From NCBI GenBank assembly GCA_023212645.1, contig JALBYC010000028.1, positions 1 to 64,000 of the forward strand: DNA of 64,000 nucleotides, in the 5' to 3' direction. This stretch comes from Farysia itapuensis (taxonomy: Eukaryota; Basidiomycota; Ustilaginomycetes; Ustilaginales; Ustilaginaceae). The notes under the pieces were generated by a model. The model saw nothing but the letters and a program-made list of their open reading frames with translations, ran no database searches and was not told the origin of the DNA. The position numbers were made by a program, and so were the translations under genes. The number at the start of each line of letters is the position of its first letter. The stretch's first letter is position 1. Positions 28,631 through 38,499 of the stretch are shown piece after piece.

Positions 28631-31600
28631 ATGGATGACGACGACTTTGACGACTTTCTCGGTGCGTCTTCGGCAACTGGGCACAACCCGTTTAGCAACA
28701 GGAGCGCCGTCAATGACTCACAGGAGTCGATCGGACTGGGTCCGTTTAGTAACTCTCATGGCGTAACAGCTGGACCGTCATCATCGGGCAGAGCGACCGG
28801 TCCATCGCACGTGTTGGTGGATGCGGATGATCCGGATCTGATGGGCGATGACTTGGACGATCACTATGCTCCCTCATCCAAGAGTGCCTATCCGCCACCG
28901 AGTCGGTATGGCGCTGGACCGTTTGGCGCTTCGGGCGTGTCGTTGGAGGACACGGCAATGGGCGTCTCACGGCCCACCTTTGGCTCACATCCGCAGGGCA
29001 GCATGGAGTCAGGTCTACCATTAGCTGCAGGCGCGCAGACCCCAGCTGGATACCAGGGACGCTACAATGGTGGCTACGAAGGTCCCTTTGCCGACACGTA
29101 TGCGGCCCGTAACAGCTTCAAAAGCATCGAAGCCGACGACGAAGTCTCCCCCTTGGACGAACCAAAGTACTTGCCGTATTCTGCAACTTCATCGCGTCCT
29201 CGGCGTGGTACTGCGCAGCCTTCCGCCGGTAAAGGTGCGAGGGCAACGTCCGGGACCAGTCGCAAATTACCACGGGACGGTCTGCTGGACGGCGTCAAGC
29301 GCAACATGAGAACACTCAAAGCCGACTTTGACTCTGTCCTTCGCAAACGCAAACAGCAGGACAAGATGGAAGGCGAACGTACCATCCACCTCAACGACCC
29401 GCTCGCCAACGACAAGAGCGATTTCCTCGACAACTACGTCAGCACGAGCAAGTACAACGTCATCACCTTTGTGCCAAAGTTCCTCGTCGAGCAGTTTAGC
29501 AAGTACGCCAACGTCTTTTTCCTCTTTACTGCCTGTATTCAGCAGATTCCTGGCGTATCTCCTACGAATCGATGGACGACCATTGTGCCATTAGCGCTGG
29601 TTCTACTTGCGTCTGCTTTCAAGGAGATCAAGGAGGACATCAAGCGACATCAGTCCGACTCGGAGCTCAACGCCCGCATCTGTCATGTTCTCGACCCAGG
29701 CACAGGCTCGTTTGAACCACGAAGATGGAGACACATTCGCGTCGGCGACATTCTGCGTGTGGAGAACAACGAATTCTTCCCTGCCGACCTTGTGCTACTG
29801 TCCAGCTCAGAGCCAGAAGGTCTGTGCTACATTGAGACAGCCAATTTGGACGGTGAAACCAATCTCAAGATCAAGCAGGGATCGGCGGACACTGCCAAAC
29901 TCACCTCGTCCACCGCTGCATCTTCCCTTCGCGGCCAGCTCGTGTCTGAGCAGCCCAACAACAACCTGTATACCTTTGACGCCACATTACACATTCAACT
30001 CAGCTCTACGCCCGGATTTAGTGGTACACCGATGCGCAAGGCGCCTCTCAGCCCCGAACAGCTGCTCTTGCGCGGAGCCCAACTGCGTAATACTCCATGG
30101 GCTTACGGTCTGGTCGTCTTCACCGGCCATGAGACAAAGCTGATGCGCAATGCCACAGCTGCTCCGATCAAGCGCACCGCGGTCGAGAAGCAGGTCAATG
30201 TTCAGATCTTGTTCCTCTTTATTCTGCTCCTTGGACTCTCTGTAGCTTCCTCCATCGGCGCCATTGTCCGCAACACGGCTTACGCCAACGAGATGCAGTA
30301 TCTTTTGCTCAACGATGAGGCCAAGAGCAGAGCGCGCCAGTTTATCGAAGATATCTTGACGTTTGTCATTGCGTACAACAACTTGATCCCCATCTCGCTC
30401 ATCGTCACGGTCGAAGTGGTCAAGTATCAGCAGGCCATGCTGATCAACTCGGATCTCGACATGTACTATGCGCCCACTGATACCCCTGCCCTGTGTCGCA
30501 CCAGCAGTCTGGTCGAAGAACTTGGTCAGATCGACTACATCTTTTCCGACAAGACTGGCACGCTGACCCGCAACGAGATGGAGTTCAAGATGGCCAGTAT
30601 CGGCGGTATCTCGTTCACCGACGTTGTCGACGAAAGCAAGCAAGGCACCGGCGAGATTGGCCCCGATGGGAGAGAGATCGGTGGTCAGAGAACATGGCAC
30701 GAACTCAAAGCAATCATGGATGGGAGGACGCCCGATGACGGCAGCAGTTCAGTCATCGACGAGTTCCTGACTCTGTTGGCCGTATGTCATACCGTCATCC
30801 CAGAGAAAAAGGGCGACAAGGTCATCTTTCAAGCCTCGAGTCCAGACGAAGCGGCGCTTGTAGCTGGTGCTGAAAGCTTGGGCTACCAGTTTACGACGCG
30901 AAAACCGCGCTCCGTCTTCGTCAACATTCGTGGTAAAGAGTACGAATGGGAGGTTCTCAATGTATGCGAGTTCAACTCGACGCGTAAGCGGATGTCGACC
31001 GTAGTGCGCTGTCCGGACGGCAAGATCAAACTGTACTGCAAGGGCGCCGACACCGTGATTATGGAGCGACTGAGCGAAAATCAGCCTTTTACCGAACAGA
31101 CCATGGTGCATCTAGAAGACTATGCGACAGATGGACTGCGCACTCTGTGCGTCGCAATGCGCGAGATGAGCGAGCAAGAGTACCGCCAATGGGCCAAAAT
31201 CTACGACCAAGCTGCTGCCACGATCCAGAATCGAGGCGAAGCGCTGGACAAGGCTGCCGAAATGATCGAACAAAACCTATTACTGCTTGGCGCGACTGCG
31301 ATTGAAGACAAATTACAGGACGGCGTGCCGGACACGATTCACACGCTTCAGTCTGCCGGCATCAAGATCTGGGTTCTCACCGGCGATCGACAGGAAACGG
31401 CGATCAACATTGGTCTATCGTGCCGGCTCATCTCCGAGTCAATGAATTTGGTGATTATTAACGAGGACAATCTGCACGATACCGCCCAAGTACTCAACAA
31501 GCGGCTTCAGGCCATCAAGAACCAACGCAGTACGGCGGGTGAACAGGAGGAAATGGCACTGGTCATTGACGGCAAGTCACTGTCATTTGCACTGGACAAG

Positions 31601-32764
31601 GAGCTGGCCAAAGTATTCTTGGAGCTGGCGGTGCTGTGCAAAGCAGTCATTTGCTGTCGAGTGTCTCCACTGCAGAAAGCGTTGGTGGTGAAGCTGGTCA
31701 AGAAAAACATGAGCTCGCTTCTGCTGGCCATTGGCGATGGGGCCAACGACGTGAGCATGATTCAAGCCGCCCACGTTGGCGTAGGTATCAGCGGTGTCGA
31801 GGGACTTCAGGCGGCTCGTTCCGCCGACGTGGCTATTTCGCAATTCAAGTACTTGCGCAAGTTGCTGCTCGTCCACGGCTCCTGGTCGTACGCGCGACTG
31901 TCGAAAATGATCCTGTACAGCTTCTACAAGAACATTACACTGTACATGACGCTGTTCTGGTACTCGTTCCAAAACTCGTTTTCGGGCCAAGTAGCGTTCG
32001 AGTCGTGGACACTGTCGTTCTACAATGTCATCTTTACCGTGCTGCCGCCCTTGGTGATTGGTATTTTCGACCAATTCCTGTCGGCACGTATGCTGGATCG
32101 ATATCCGCAGCTGTATGGACAAGTGTACTTCAACAAGCGCAGGTTCTGGGGCTGGACGGCGAATGCGTTCTACCACAGTCTGCTGTGCTACCTGTTCGTG
32201 ACCATCATGTTCTGGGGCTCGCCACAGCTGAGCGGTGGCTACGAGAGCTACTCATGGATCTGGGGTACGACTCTTTTCATGACTGTGCTGGTCACAGTCC
32301 TGGGCAAAGCTGCGCTCATTTCCGATCTGTGGACCAAGTATACATTCGCGGCGATCCCTGGCTCGTTCGCGTTCACGCTGGTGTTCATCGTCGTCTACGC
32401 ACTCATCGCGCCCCGGCTCGGGTTCAGCAAGGAGTACGACGGAATTGTGCCACGACTGTATGGGTTTAGCGTATTCTGGTTTGCCATGATTGTCGTACCA
32501 ACGGTATGCCTGTTGCGAGACTTTACGTGGAAGTACTGGAAACGGACGTACAAGCCGGAAAGCTACCACATTGTGCAAGAAGTGCAAAAGTACAACCTGC
32601 AAGACTACCGTCCACGCATGGATCAGTTCCAGAAGGCGATTCGCAAAGTGCGTGCAGTCCAGCGTATGCGACGTACACGTGGCTTTGCCTTTTCCCAAAC
32701 CGAAGGCTCTGCCGACCTGATCCGCAAGTACGACACCACGATAGCAAAGGCCTCTGGCCAGTAG
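28631..32764 (+). CDS. DRS2: P4-ATPase phospholipid flippase, Drs2 type
   Basis: The 1377-residue protein has all core P-type ATPase motifs: DGETNLKIKQ (about 407, actuator dephosphorylation loop), the P4-specific IPISLIV in TM4, DKTGTLT (phosphorylated Asp640), LTGDRQETA, and GDGANDVSMIQ near 1034. About ten membrane helices are visible. The C-terminal RGFAFSQ element matches the autoregulatory tail of Drs2 proteins, where it controls activity together with PI4P. It probably flips phosphatidylserine and phosphatidylethanolamine to the cytosolic leaflet of late Golgi membranes, with a Cdc50-family partner not seen here. The N-terminus is long, disordered and Ser/Asp-rich. ATG 28631 opens MDDDDFDDF; the frame upstream starts from a non-ATG codon. 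Confidence 0.95.
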   Translation: MDDDDFDDFLGASSATGHNPFSNRSAVNDSQESIGLGPFSNSHGVTAGPSSSGRATGPSHVLVDADDPDLMGDDLDDHYAPSSKSAYPPPSRYGAGPFGASGVSLEDTAMGVSRPTFGSHPQGSMESGLPLAAGAQTPAGYQGRYNGGYEGPFADTYAARNSFKSIEADDEVSPLDEPKYLPYSATSSRPRRGTAQPSAGKGARATSGTSRKLPRDGLLDGVKRNMRTLKADFDSVLRKRKQQDKMEGERTIHLNDPLANDKSDFLDNYVSTSKYNVITFVPKFLVEQFSKYANVFFLFTACIQQIPGVSPTNRWTTIVPLALVLLASAFKEIKEDIKRHQSDSELNARICHVLDPGTGSFEPRRWRHIRVGDILRVENNEFFPADLVLLSSSEPEGLCYIETANLDGETNLKIKQGSADTAKLTSSTAASSLRGQLVSEQPNNNLYTFDATLHIQLSSTPGFSGTPMRKAPLSPEQLLLRGAQLRNTPWAYGLVVFTGHETKLMRNATAAPIKRTAVEKQVNVQILFLFILLLGLSVASSIGAIVRNTAYANEMQYLLLNDEAKSRARQFIEDILTFVIAYNNLIPISLIVTVEVVKYQQAMLINSDLDMYYAPTDTPALCRTSSLVEELGQIDYIFSDKTGTLTRNEMEFKMASIGGISFTDVVDESKQGTGEIGPDGREIGGQRTWHELKAIMDGRTPDDGSSSVIDEFLTLLAVCHTVIPEKKGDKVIFQASSPDEAALVAGAESLGYQFTTRKPRSVFVNIRGKEYEWEVLNVCEFNSTRKRMSTVVRCPDGKIKLYCKGADTVIMERLSENQPFTEQTMVHLEDYATDGLRTLCVAMREMSEQEYRQWAKIYDQAAATIQNRGEALDKAAEMIEQNLLLLGATAIEDKLQDGVPDTIHTLQSAGIKIWVLTGDRQETAINIGLSCRLISESMNLVIINEDNLHDTAQVLNKRLQAIKNQRSTAGEQEEMALVIDGKSLSFALDKELAKVFLELAVLCKAVICCRVSPLQKALVVKLVKKNMSSLLLAIGDGANDVSMIQAAHVGVGISGVEGLQAARSADVAISQFKYLRKLLLVHGSWSYARLSKMILYSFYKNITLYMTLFWYSFQNSFSGQVAFESWTLSFYNVIFTVLPPLVIGIFDQFLSARMLDRYPQLYGQVYFNKRRFWGWTANAFYHSLLCYLFVTIMFWGSPQLSGGYESYSWIWGTTLFMTVLVTVLGKAALISDLWTKYTFAAIPGSFAFTLVFIVVYALIAPRLGFSKEYDGIVPRLYGFSVFWFAMIVVPTVCLLRDFTWKYWKRTYKPESYHIVQEVQKYNLQDYRPRMDQFQKAIRKVRAVQRMRRTRGFAFSQTEGSADLIRKYDTTIAKASGQ

Positions 32765-32808
32765 AACTCACCACCATACCTTGCGCTATCTACGCCTCGA
32801 AAAGAAAA

Positions 32809-32845
32809 ATTGCAAATATTGCAAATTTAGCTATTTAGCTATTTA
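32809..32845 (+). repeat. AT-rich short tandem repeats after DRS2
   Basis: ATTGCAAAT occurs twice back to back (32809-32826) and ATTTAGCT follows in nearly three tandem units. This is 45 bases beyond the flippase stop codon, in an otherwise GC-rich neighbourhood, and may belong to the 3-prime end or terminator region. Function is unknown. Confidence 0.7.
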
Positions 32846-32977
32846 GGGGAGAATGGTCTGTTAGAGCCAATTGCTAGCACGTGACCAAAGAGTCGCGTTG
32901 TGGAGAGCGAGCGCGCGAATGTTTTGGAGGAAAAGTGGAGAAACTGTCAACGACTTCATACTCACACCAGAGCAACC

Positions 32978-35900
32978 ATGTCGTCGTCGTCATCATCAGA
33001 GCGGGAACACAAGCTACAGCTGGAGAACATGGCTTTGGAGCAGGAACTCCAGCATAGCGAGGAACAAATCCGAGCGCTTCAACAACAACTCGTTGCGCAC
33101 AAGACCTTTAACGCTGGGTCTCAGCCAAGTGCGCCGCCGCCGCCGCCGCTTAACGAGACGGAAGATGAACAGTTGTTACGGCACAGAGAGGCGGAAGTAG
33201 CGACGTCGAAGCGGTTGATACAGCGTCTAGCTTCACGTATGGCTGCGTTCGACCCCACCACTGCGTCATCACCTGATGACGGGGATTCGACCGCACGATT
33301 CTTCACCTTGGATGCAAGTTTCACTTCCCCCGCACAAGACGGTCCTGATTCCAGTATGGGAGATGTTAGTGTGACCGGCCCGCGTTCTGTCTACCTCCGC
33401 TCGCCGAACGGTAAGAACAAAGTGCCGCGCGCGTTCGAGGCTGATCTCGTCGACGATATCGAGACGCTCCGTGCGACGTACGAGGAATCCAGCCGTCGCA
33501 TCCTCTTCACCAACGCCGAGCAGACAGTCGCCCTCTCCATCGCCCAATCGCGCAACGCACAGCTCGAACAACAACTCGCCACCCTCTCTCAACACACTCG
33601 GACGACAACGGCGCCGCAAGAGGGCGAAATGGACCAATTGCGCGCACAGTTGCAGCAATTGCGCGCCGAAGCAGCACAACAAACTGCGTCGAGCTGTGAG
33701 CTCGAGTCGCAGCTTGTACAGAGTCAAGCCACTGCGCAGGAAGCACATGAGCGTGTTCACCGGCTGGAAGCAAGTCTGCGCACAGAAGCGGAGAAGCGGA
33801 CCCAAGCGCAGAGCCTGCTTGCGCAACTCACGCTGAAACGCGAGCAACTGCACACGCTCCAACTACACCAAAGCCAGGTCGACGCACTCGAGAAGCTGGT
33901 AGCGCTGCAGACGCAGATGGTGCAGGTGCTTGATGAGCGTGTCGAGCTTGGTGAAAGCGGTCAAGCTGCCCTGCGTGTCTACACGCACCAACTCGGACAC
34001 CACATTTCCACGATTCACGCCGCCAGCACGCCAGAGGTGGACAGCGCGGCGCGATTGGCAGAGCAGGTGGCAGAGCTGGAGCAGCGCGTGTTGAGAAGGA
34101 CAGAGCAGATTGGTTCCCAACAACGCCGGATTGGCGAGCTGGAGAACGACCTAGCCCGCACGCGCACCAACCAGGTCCTCGCCGAAGAAACTGTAGAGGA
34201 ACTCGACGCGGAAGCTGCAGCGCTTCGCACGCAGATTGCCCAGCTCGAAGCACGCACCGACGCCGCCGCACCCACACCGGGCCTCCACGCCGAACTTGAG
34301 ACAAGCCAGGCACAGGTACGCGCTCAGGCAGAACAGCTAGACACCCTCAGCGCCCAGCTCGAAACCGTCGAGCGCGCACTCCAAGATCTGTTATCGACCA
34401 AAATCACTCTGGAGGCGACGAATGCTGCGCTGCGGCAGCAGGTTGCGTCCGCGCCGGCTGCCGTTGCAGAACAGCGTGATGATGCTGCGTCGTTGGTGGA
34501 GCAGCACGAGGTGGAGCTGAAATCAGTGCGTAGCGCGCTGCGCAAGGCGGAAGAGCGCGGCGCAGCGTTGGCGCTAGAAGTAGACGCTCTCCAGCTATCA
34601 CTAGCCGAACACCGCGAGAGTGCTTCGGAGGATGCTGACCGTCTAGCCGACCTGCAGGACGAAATGCAAACCCTCCGTCTCACCAACGCCGAACAGCAGG
34701 ACGACCTACGACGCCAACTCGCGGCTCAAACCGAGGCAGTCGCCACCACCACTGCTGCTCTGCTTGAACAGACCGCCGCCGCCGCCGATGCAGATGCTCG
34801 ACAGCAGCTTGAAACGCAAGTTGCTCAGCTCAAAGCGCAGATTGAGCATGTGGAAGGTCTACTTTCCGAGCGCGACGATGCGCTGCGCGAACGCAATGCT
34901 GAATACTGGACGCTCAAGGAGGAAGTTGCCGAACTGCAAGAAGCGGCCGAGACATCGCGCGATTCATCCGGCGGACTGCTGCAACTCGCGACCCTGCAGG
35001 ACGAACTTGCGACGGTGCAGAGGGAGAATGCAGAACTGCAGACGAGGTTCGAGACGCAGGAGAAGCTGGTAGTGCAGTTGAAGCGCGAGGCAGCGTCAGC
35101 GCGGGCTACCGAGGATATGCTGAACCAGCAGTACACGTCTGCGCAAGCGCGTATGCGGGATCTCGAGTCCACGGTTCTCGACCTCGAATCGCGTCTCCCC
35201 ACCAACGACAACGACAACGACGACGCCGCCGCTGTCGCTGTCGCTGCGCAGGATGAAGAGCAGGAATACCTCCGCGCACGCGTAGAACAGCTCGAGACAG
35301 AACTCAGCGCCAAAGCGGACGAAATCGAAGAGGCAGACACAAAGATTCTCGACGCGCTCAAGGAAGCGAAAAAGTACGCCACGCGCTACACCAAGCTCAC
35401 GGCCAAGTACGAGGCGGTCCAGACGCAGCTCTCCGCCGCGCTCCGCGTCAGCAGTAACGGCGGCGACGAGGAGGGAGGAGGAGAGGCGGTAGGGGTTGAA
35501 GTTTCGTCCATGGTGGTGGCTGGTAGGAAACGGGCGAAACCGGATGATGAAGGTGTTGTTCAAGCCGCCGTCGAGGTGGTGGCGGCATCGGCTGGTGCTA
35601 AGGTGGTGTATGCGCCTTCGCCTCGTGCTCCTCCGAGTGCGGTGACGACGACAACGACGACGGCGACGACACTGGGTAATGGATTTACACCCGTCCGTCG
35701 TACTGCCCATGGCACGGGCGCGGGGGCGGGCGCGGATGGCAATGGGATGATACGCAGCACGTCCAACCCGTCCGAACTGATCGCCGCCCGTCTCTCCCCC
35801 TCCAAACCCGCTTCGACACCGACAACCACACCCGGACGGGCAAAGCTGGGCGAACGAACCAACCTACCCCCTGCCGCTGCTACACACCCAACCACCGTCG

Positions 35901-36127
35901 CAGGCGTATCGCGTCTCTCGTCCAACAAATCCTCAGCCAACGGCCCAGTCAAACCAGCCCCCACCAGCAGCAGCAGCGACGTCAAGCCGGTCAATCGCAA
36001 AGTAGCCAACCCTGTCCTTCCCCCCACTACACACACTGCCGCCACGCAGCAGCAGCAGCAGCCGAATGCAGCTGGATTCCTGGCTCGGATGAAGGCAGCT
36101 CAACTCCGCACTACCACCACTGCATAG
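32978..36127 (+). CDS. Long coiled-coil protein, function unknown
   Basis: The 1049-residue protein is largely coiled coil. Heptad-rich segments run from about 8 to 45 and, with short breaks, from about 145 to 815. The composition is dominated by Gln, Glu, Ala, Leu and Arg. Two Ala/Asp-rich breaks contain short low-complexity runs. The last 230 residues are basic and rich in Ser, Thr and Pro (disordered). No motor, kinase or membrane domain is visible. Such a layout fits a structural, spindle-pole, Golgi-tether or cytoskeletal protein, but nothing in the sequence decides between them. The final helical part (EADTKILDALKEAKK) faintly recalls kinesin stalks. ATG 32978 is chosen; the upstream extension opens from a non-ATG codon. 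Confidence 0.75.
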   Translation: MSSSSSSEREHKLQLENMALEQELQHSEEQIRALQQQLVAHKTFNAGSQPSAPPPPPLNETEDEQLLRHREAEVATSKRLIQRLASRMAAFDPTTASSPDDGDSTARFFTLDASFTSPAQDGPDSSMGDVSVTGPRSVYLRSPNGKNKVPRAFEADLVDDIETLRATYEESSRRILFTNAEQTVALSIAQSRNAQLEQQLATLSQHTRTTTAPQEGEMDQLRAQLQQLRAEAAQQTASSCELESQLVQSQATAQEAHERVHRLEASLRTEAEKRTQAQSLLAQLTLKREQLHTLQLHQSQVDALEKLVALQTQMVQVLDERVELGESGQAALRVYTHQLGHHISTIHAASTPEVDSAARLAEQVAELEQRVLRRTEQIGSQQRRIGELENDLARTRTNQVLAEETVEELDAEAAALRTQIAQLEARTDAAAPTPGLHAELETSQAQVRAQAEQLDTLSAQLETVERALQDLLSTKITLEATNAALRQQVASAPAAVAEQRDDAASLVEQHEVELKSVRSALRKAEERGAALALEVDALQLSLAEHRESASEDADRLADLQDEMQTLRLTNAEQQDDLRRQLAAQTEAVATTTAALLEQTAAAADADARQQLETQVAQLKAQIEHVEGLLSERDDALRERNAEYWTLKEEVAELQEAAETSRDSSGGLLQLATLQDELATVQRENAELQTRFETQEKLVVQLKREAASARATEDMLNQQYTSAQARMRDLESTVLDLESRLPTNDNDNDDAAAVAVAAQDEEQEYLRARVEQLETELSAKADEIEEADTKILDALKEAKKYATRYTKLTAKYEAVQTQLSAALRVSSNGGDEEGGGEAVGVEVSSMVVAGRKRAKPDDEGVVQAAVEVVAASAGAKVVYAPSPRAPPSAVTTTTTTATTLGNGFTPVRRTAHGTGAGAGADGNGMIRSTSNPSELIAARLSPSKPASTPTTTPGRAKLGERTNLPPAAATHPTTVAGVSRLSSNKSSANGPVKPAPTSSSSDVKPVNRKVANPVLPPTTHTAATQQQQQPNAAGFLARMKAAQLRTTTTA

Positions 36128-36198
36128 CACTCACTATTCGCACCACGTACTGATCAAACCCGATTTTCGGGAGTACTTTCTTCCTAAGTGTGTGAGAG

Positions 36199-37845
36199 TT
36201 AGTAGTAGGCGCCTGCACCTGCGTAGCGTGCGGATGTGAGCGGGGGATCGGATTTGGCGATGGCCAGAGTTTCAAAGACGGGATGTGAGGCTGGGAGTGT
36301 GCTTAGGCTCTCTGCGTCGAGATGGGTGGCGCCCGAGGGGGAGACGTACCCCGCACTTCCCGGACCAAAGGGCGGCAGAGTGGGGAGGGTAAACTCTTTC
36401 AGCTGCAGTGCAGGTCGTCCACCGGGAACCATGGCACGAACGTCGGCCATAGACGGAAGCGGCTGGAAGACGACTGTGTCATTGAGCTTTGTATACGAGG
36501 CGAGCCAGTGCTCTACACTCTGCTGTTCCTGCTCTCGCACTGTTTTCAGCGAAGTCTTGCCAGCTTTCCCGCCGCTACCCGCTGCGCTGCTCGTTGTCGA
36601 AGAAGAGGATAGCGAGATGGATGCCAAGGCACTGCTCAAATCTCTCGTCGTACTGGCACTCAGCAAGCCGAGCGACATTTTGAGAAAAGTAATCGCCTGA
36701 CCCACTTTGCCCGCCATTTCACCCGCGTCGACGGCCAGCCATTTGTAGGCAAGTGCGCGATGCAACGTCCCCGCCAAAGCGAGATACTTTGTAAAGGAAG
36801 AGGCGATTTCAAGACTCGTGTCTACGCCGCCTCCAGCGCTGGTGGGACTTGCGCTTTTGGCCGGCAGATCCAGATCCTGTGGACCCGAGGATGGACGAGT
36901 CGACCCGTGCGTCGAGCTGGATTTGGAGGTGAAGCGCTTCAACACACTGGCCTTCTTATGGCCGTTGTCTTGACCGTCGTTCTGTGCAGAGGATGAGCCC
37001 GATTTTGTCTTGCGGCTCGAGAGGGTTCGAATCAGGGAGAGGGCTGCGTCAAACTCGTCGGCGACGTTGATATGCAGTTTCGCCAACAGACTTGGGCTAG
37101 GATGGTCAGTGGGGAGGGGTGGTCCGGGGGTGAGAGTGTCGGTTGCCAGGGCGAGACTTGGGGAGAGCAGCTTGCGAATGGCGAGCGACTGTGCTTCTGC
37201 CAGACACAGCTTGGAGAGCGCCAGCGTACATTCGCGCGTCAGTTCTGGTGGACGACCGTCAATAACGGGCCCCAGATGCGCCTCCCATCGTGGGATCATG
37301 ACGGTGGACAGATGGGTAAGAATGCCGGCCGCACGACATAAAACATCGGCGGCGGTCTTGAGCTTGTCGTTCTTAACTTGACGTTGGTCCTTACTTAGCG
37401 ATACATCGCGCTCAAACGATCCCAGCGATGCGCAACTGGCAGCCGCCACATTGGACAGCACCAGACTGTACAGTAAGAGCACCGAGCACAGTTCATAGTA
37501 CAGACCGGGCAGATCTAGGCGAGGAGGTGATCGCAACGTAGCCGAGGAAAGCGTCGTCCGCCAGCTAAACACGGGTTCGTAGCGCAAGAGCAAGTCGTCC
37601 GTCTGGACCGAGTTGAAGACGGCATAGAGCGAGGGCAGATACTCCTCTACCGCTTTGAGGATGGGTAGCCAGTCCGATACGTCCTCTGTCTCTTGTCCCT
37701 CTACACCAGCGCGATTTTCCTTGAGGAGGGTCCTGAGCCTTGCGCGGAGCTGTGTGGTCTGTGCTACGTGGGAGACGAGCTGTGTGGTGGTGACAAAGTC
37801 GCTGTAGGCCGTGTTGCCAGTGGTGGGCAGTGGGTATATGTACAT
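36199..37845 (-). CDS. palC: BRO1-domain pH-response regulator, PalC/Rim23-like
   Basis: The 548-residue protein has a BRO1-like helical domain over roughly the first 430 residues. Landmarks include WLPILKAVEEYLPSLYAVF, a following W-R-x-T-L block and LPGLYYELCSVLLLYSLVLSN, the pattern I associate with PalC. PalC is a Vps32-binding component of the fungal ambient-pH (Pal/Rim) pathway, recruited to plasma-membrane ESCRT sites upstream of PacC/Rim101 cleavage. It is shorter than Bro1 or PalA/Rim20 (about 800-900 residues), which supports PalC. Low-complexity Ser-rich inserts occur in the middle. ATG 37845 is used. The neighbouring divergent gene encodes an arrestin-like protein; another arrestin (PalF) works in the same pathway in ascomycetes. 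Confidence 0.78.
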   Translation of the reverse strand: MYIYPLPTTGNTAYSDFVTTTQLVSHVAQTTQLRARLRTLLKENRAGVEGQETEDVSDWLPILKAVEEYLPSLYAVFNSVQTDDLLLRYEPVFSWRTTLSSATLRSPPRLDLPGLYYELCSVLLLYSLVLSNVAAASCASLGSFERDVSLSKDQRQVKNDKLKTAADVLCRAAGILTHLSTVMIPRWEAHLGPVIDGRPPELTRECTLALSKLCLAEAQSLAIRKLLSPSLALATDTLTPGPPLPTDHPSPSLLAKLHINVADEFDAALSLIRTLSSRKTKSGSSSAQNDGQDNGHKKASVLKRFTSKSSSTHGSTRPSSGPQDLDLPAKSASPTSAGGGVDTSLEIASSFTKYLALAGTLHRALAYKWLAVDAGEMAGKVGQAITFLKMSLGLLSASTTRDLSSALASISLSSSSTTSSAAGSGGKAGKTSLKTVREQEQQSVEHWLASYTKLNDTVVFQPLPSMADVRAMVPGGRPALQLKEFTLPTLPPFGPGSAGYVSPSGATHLDAESLSTLPASHPVFETLAIAKSDPPLTSARYAGAGAYY

Positions 37846-38499
37846 GGTGGTTGCCCATTTCTCGCGTCAATTAATTTGGCACAATTCTTTTGGCGATTAA
37901 TTCCGATATAACACCGTGCAATTCTCCGGCCTCTGTCTCGTACGATAGACGCGCTGCTGTTTTCGAGTCATACACGCGCTGACATCCCCACGTGTTGGCC
38001 CCACTTGGCCCACTTGGCTCACTTGGGCCCATCAAAGTGGCCGGCTTGAACGCCGCTGCGGCGTGCCACTGACATCAGTCGCTTTTCACAAGCCCCTGCG
38101 GTATATCTTTTACGAGTCATGAGGCATTTCGTTTAGATTCCTCCGCCTTCCTCCGTGGCATAAATCCGTGAGAAAGGTCCCCTCGTGTGGCCCTTTGGAC
38201 CCCTCGTGGCTTGTTGTCCGTTCAAGTCGCCTTTGTCTGTGCCTCCCGGACTTGTGTACTCCGCTTCTATCTCTTTCTCCGCCGTTCCTCCCTGGGATCT
38301 AAGCGAACAATTGACCGTCGGGATTATGTGTTTGCAACTGTCAAGATCTGAGTCATGCCAAACGAGTCATGGCTACCTTTCGCGCCAACAGTGTATATAG
38401 TGTCCCACTGAATGGGCCCTTGGCTGGTCGTGTTTTGAGAAGAATCCCCATCTTTGCCTTTCAGCCGCGCGGTCGACCCTAGCGGCGCTTGTCAAAAAC
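37846..38499. other. Divergent promoter between palC and an arrestin-like gene
   Basis: This 654-base spacer carries no supportable coding frame. It is less GC-rich near palC. A cluster of CACTTGG-like repeats lies at about 38003-38028, next to CACGTG at 37990. A TATA-like TATATAG is at 38394-38400, about 100 bases before the arrestin-like ATG. No obvious RNA gene is present. Confidence 0.5.

Noticed and set aside
37013..37030. GGTTCGAATC, resembling a tRNA T-arm
   Set aside because: It lies inside the palC coding sequence and no acceptor or anticodon arms surround it.
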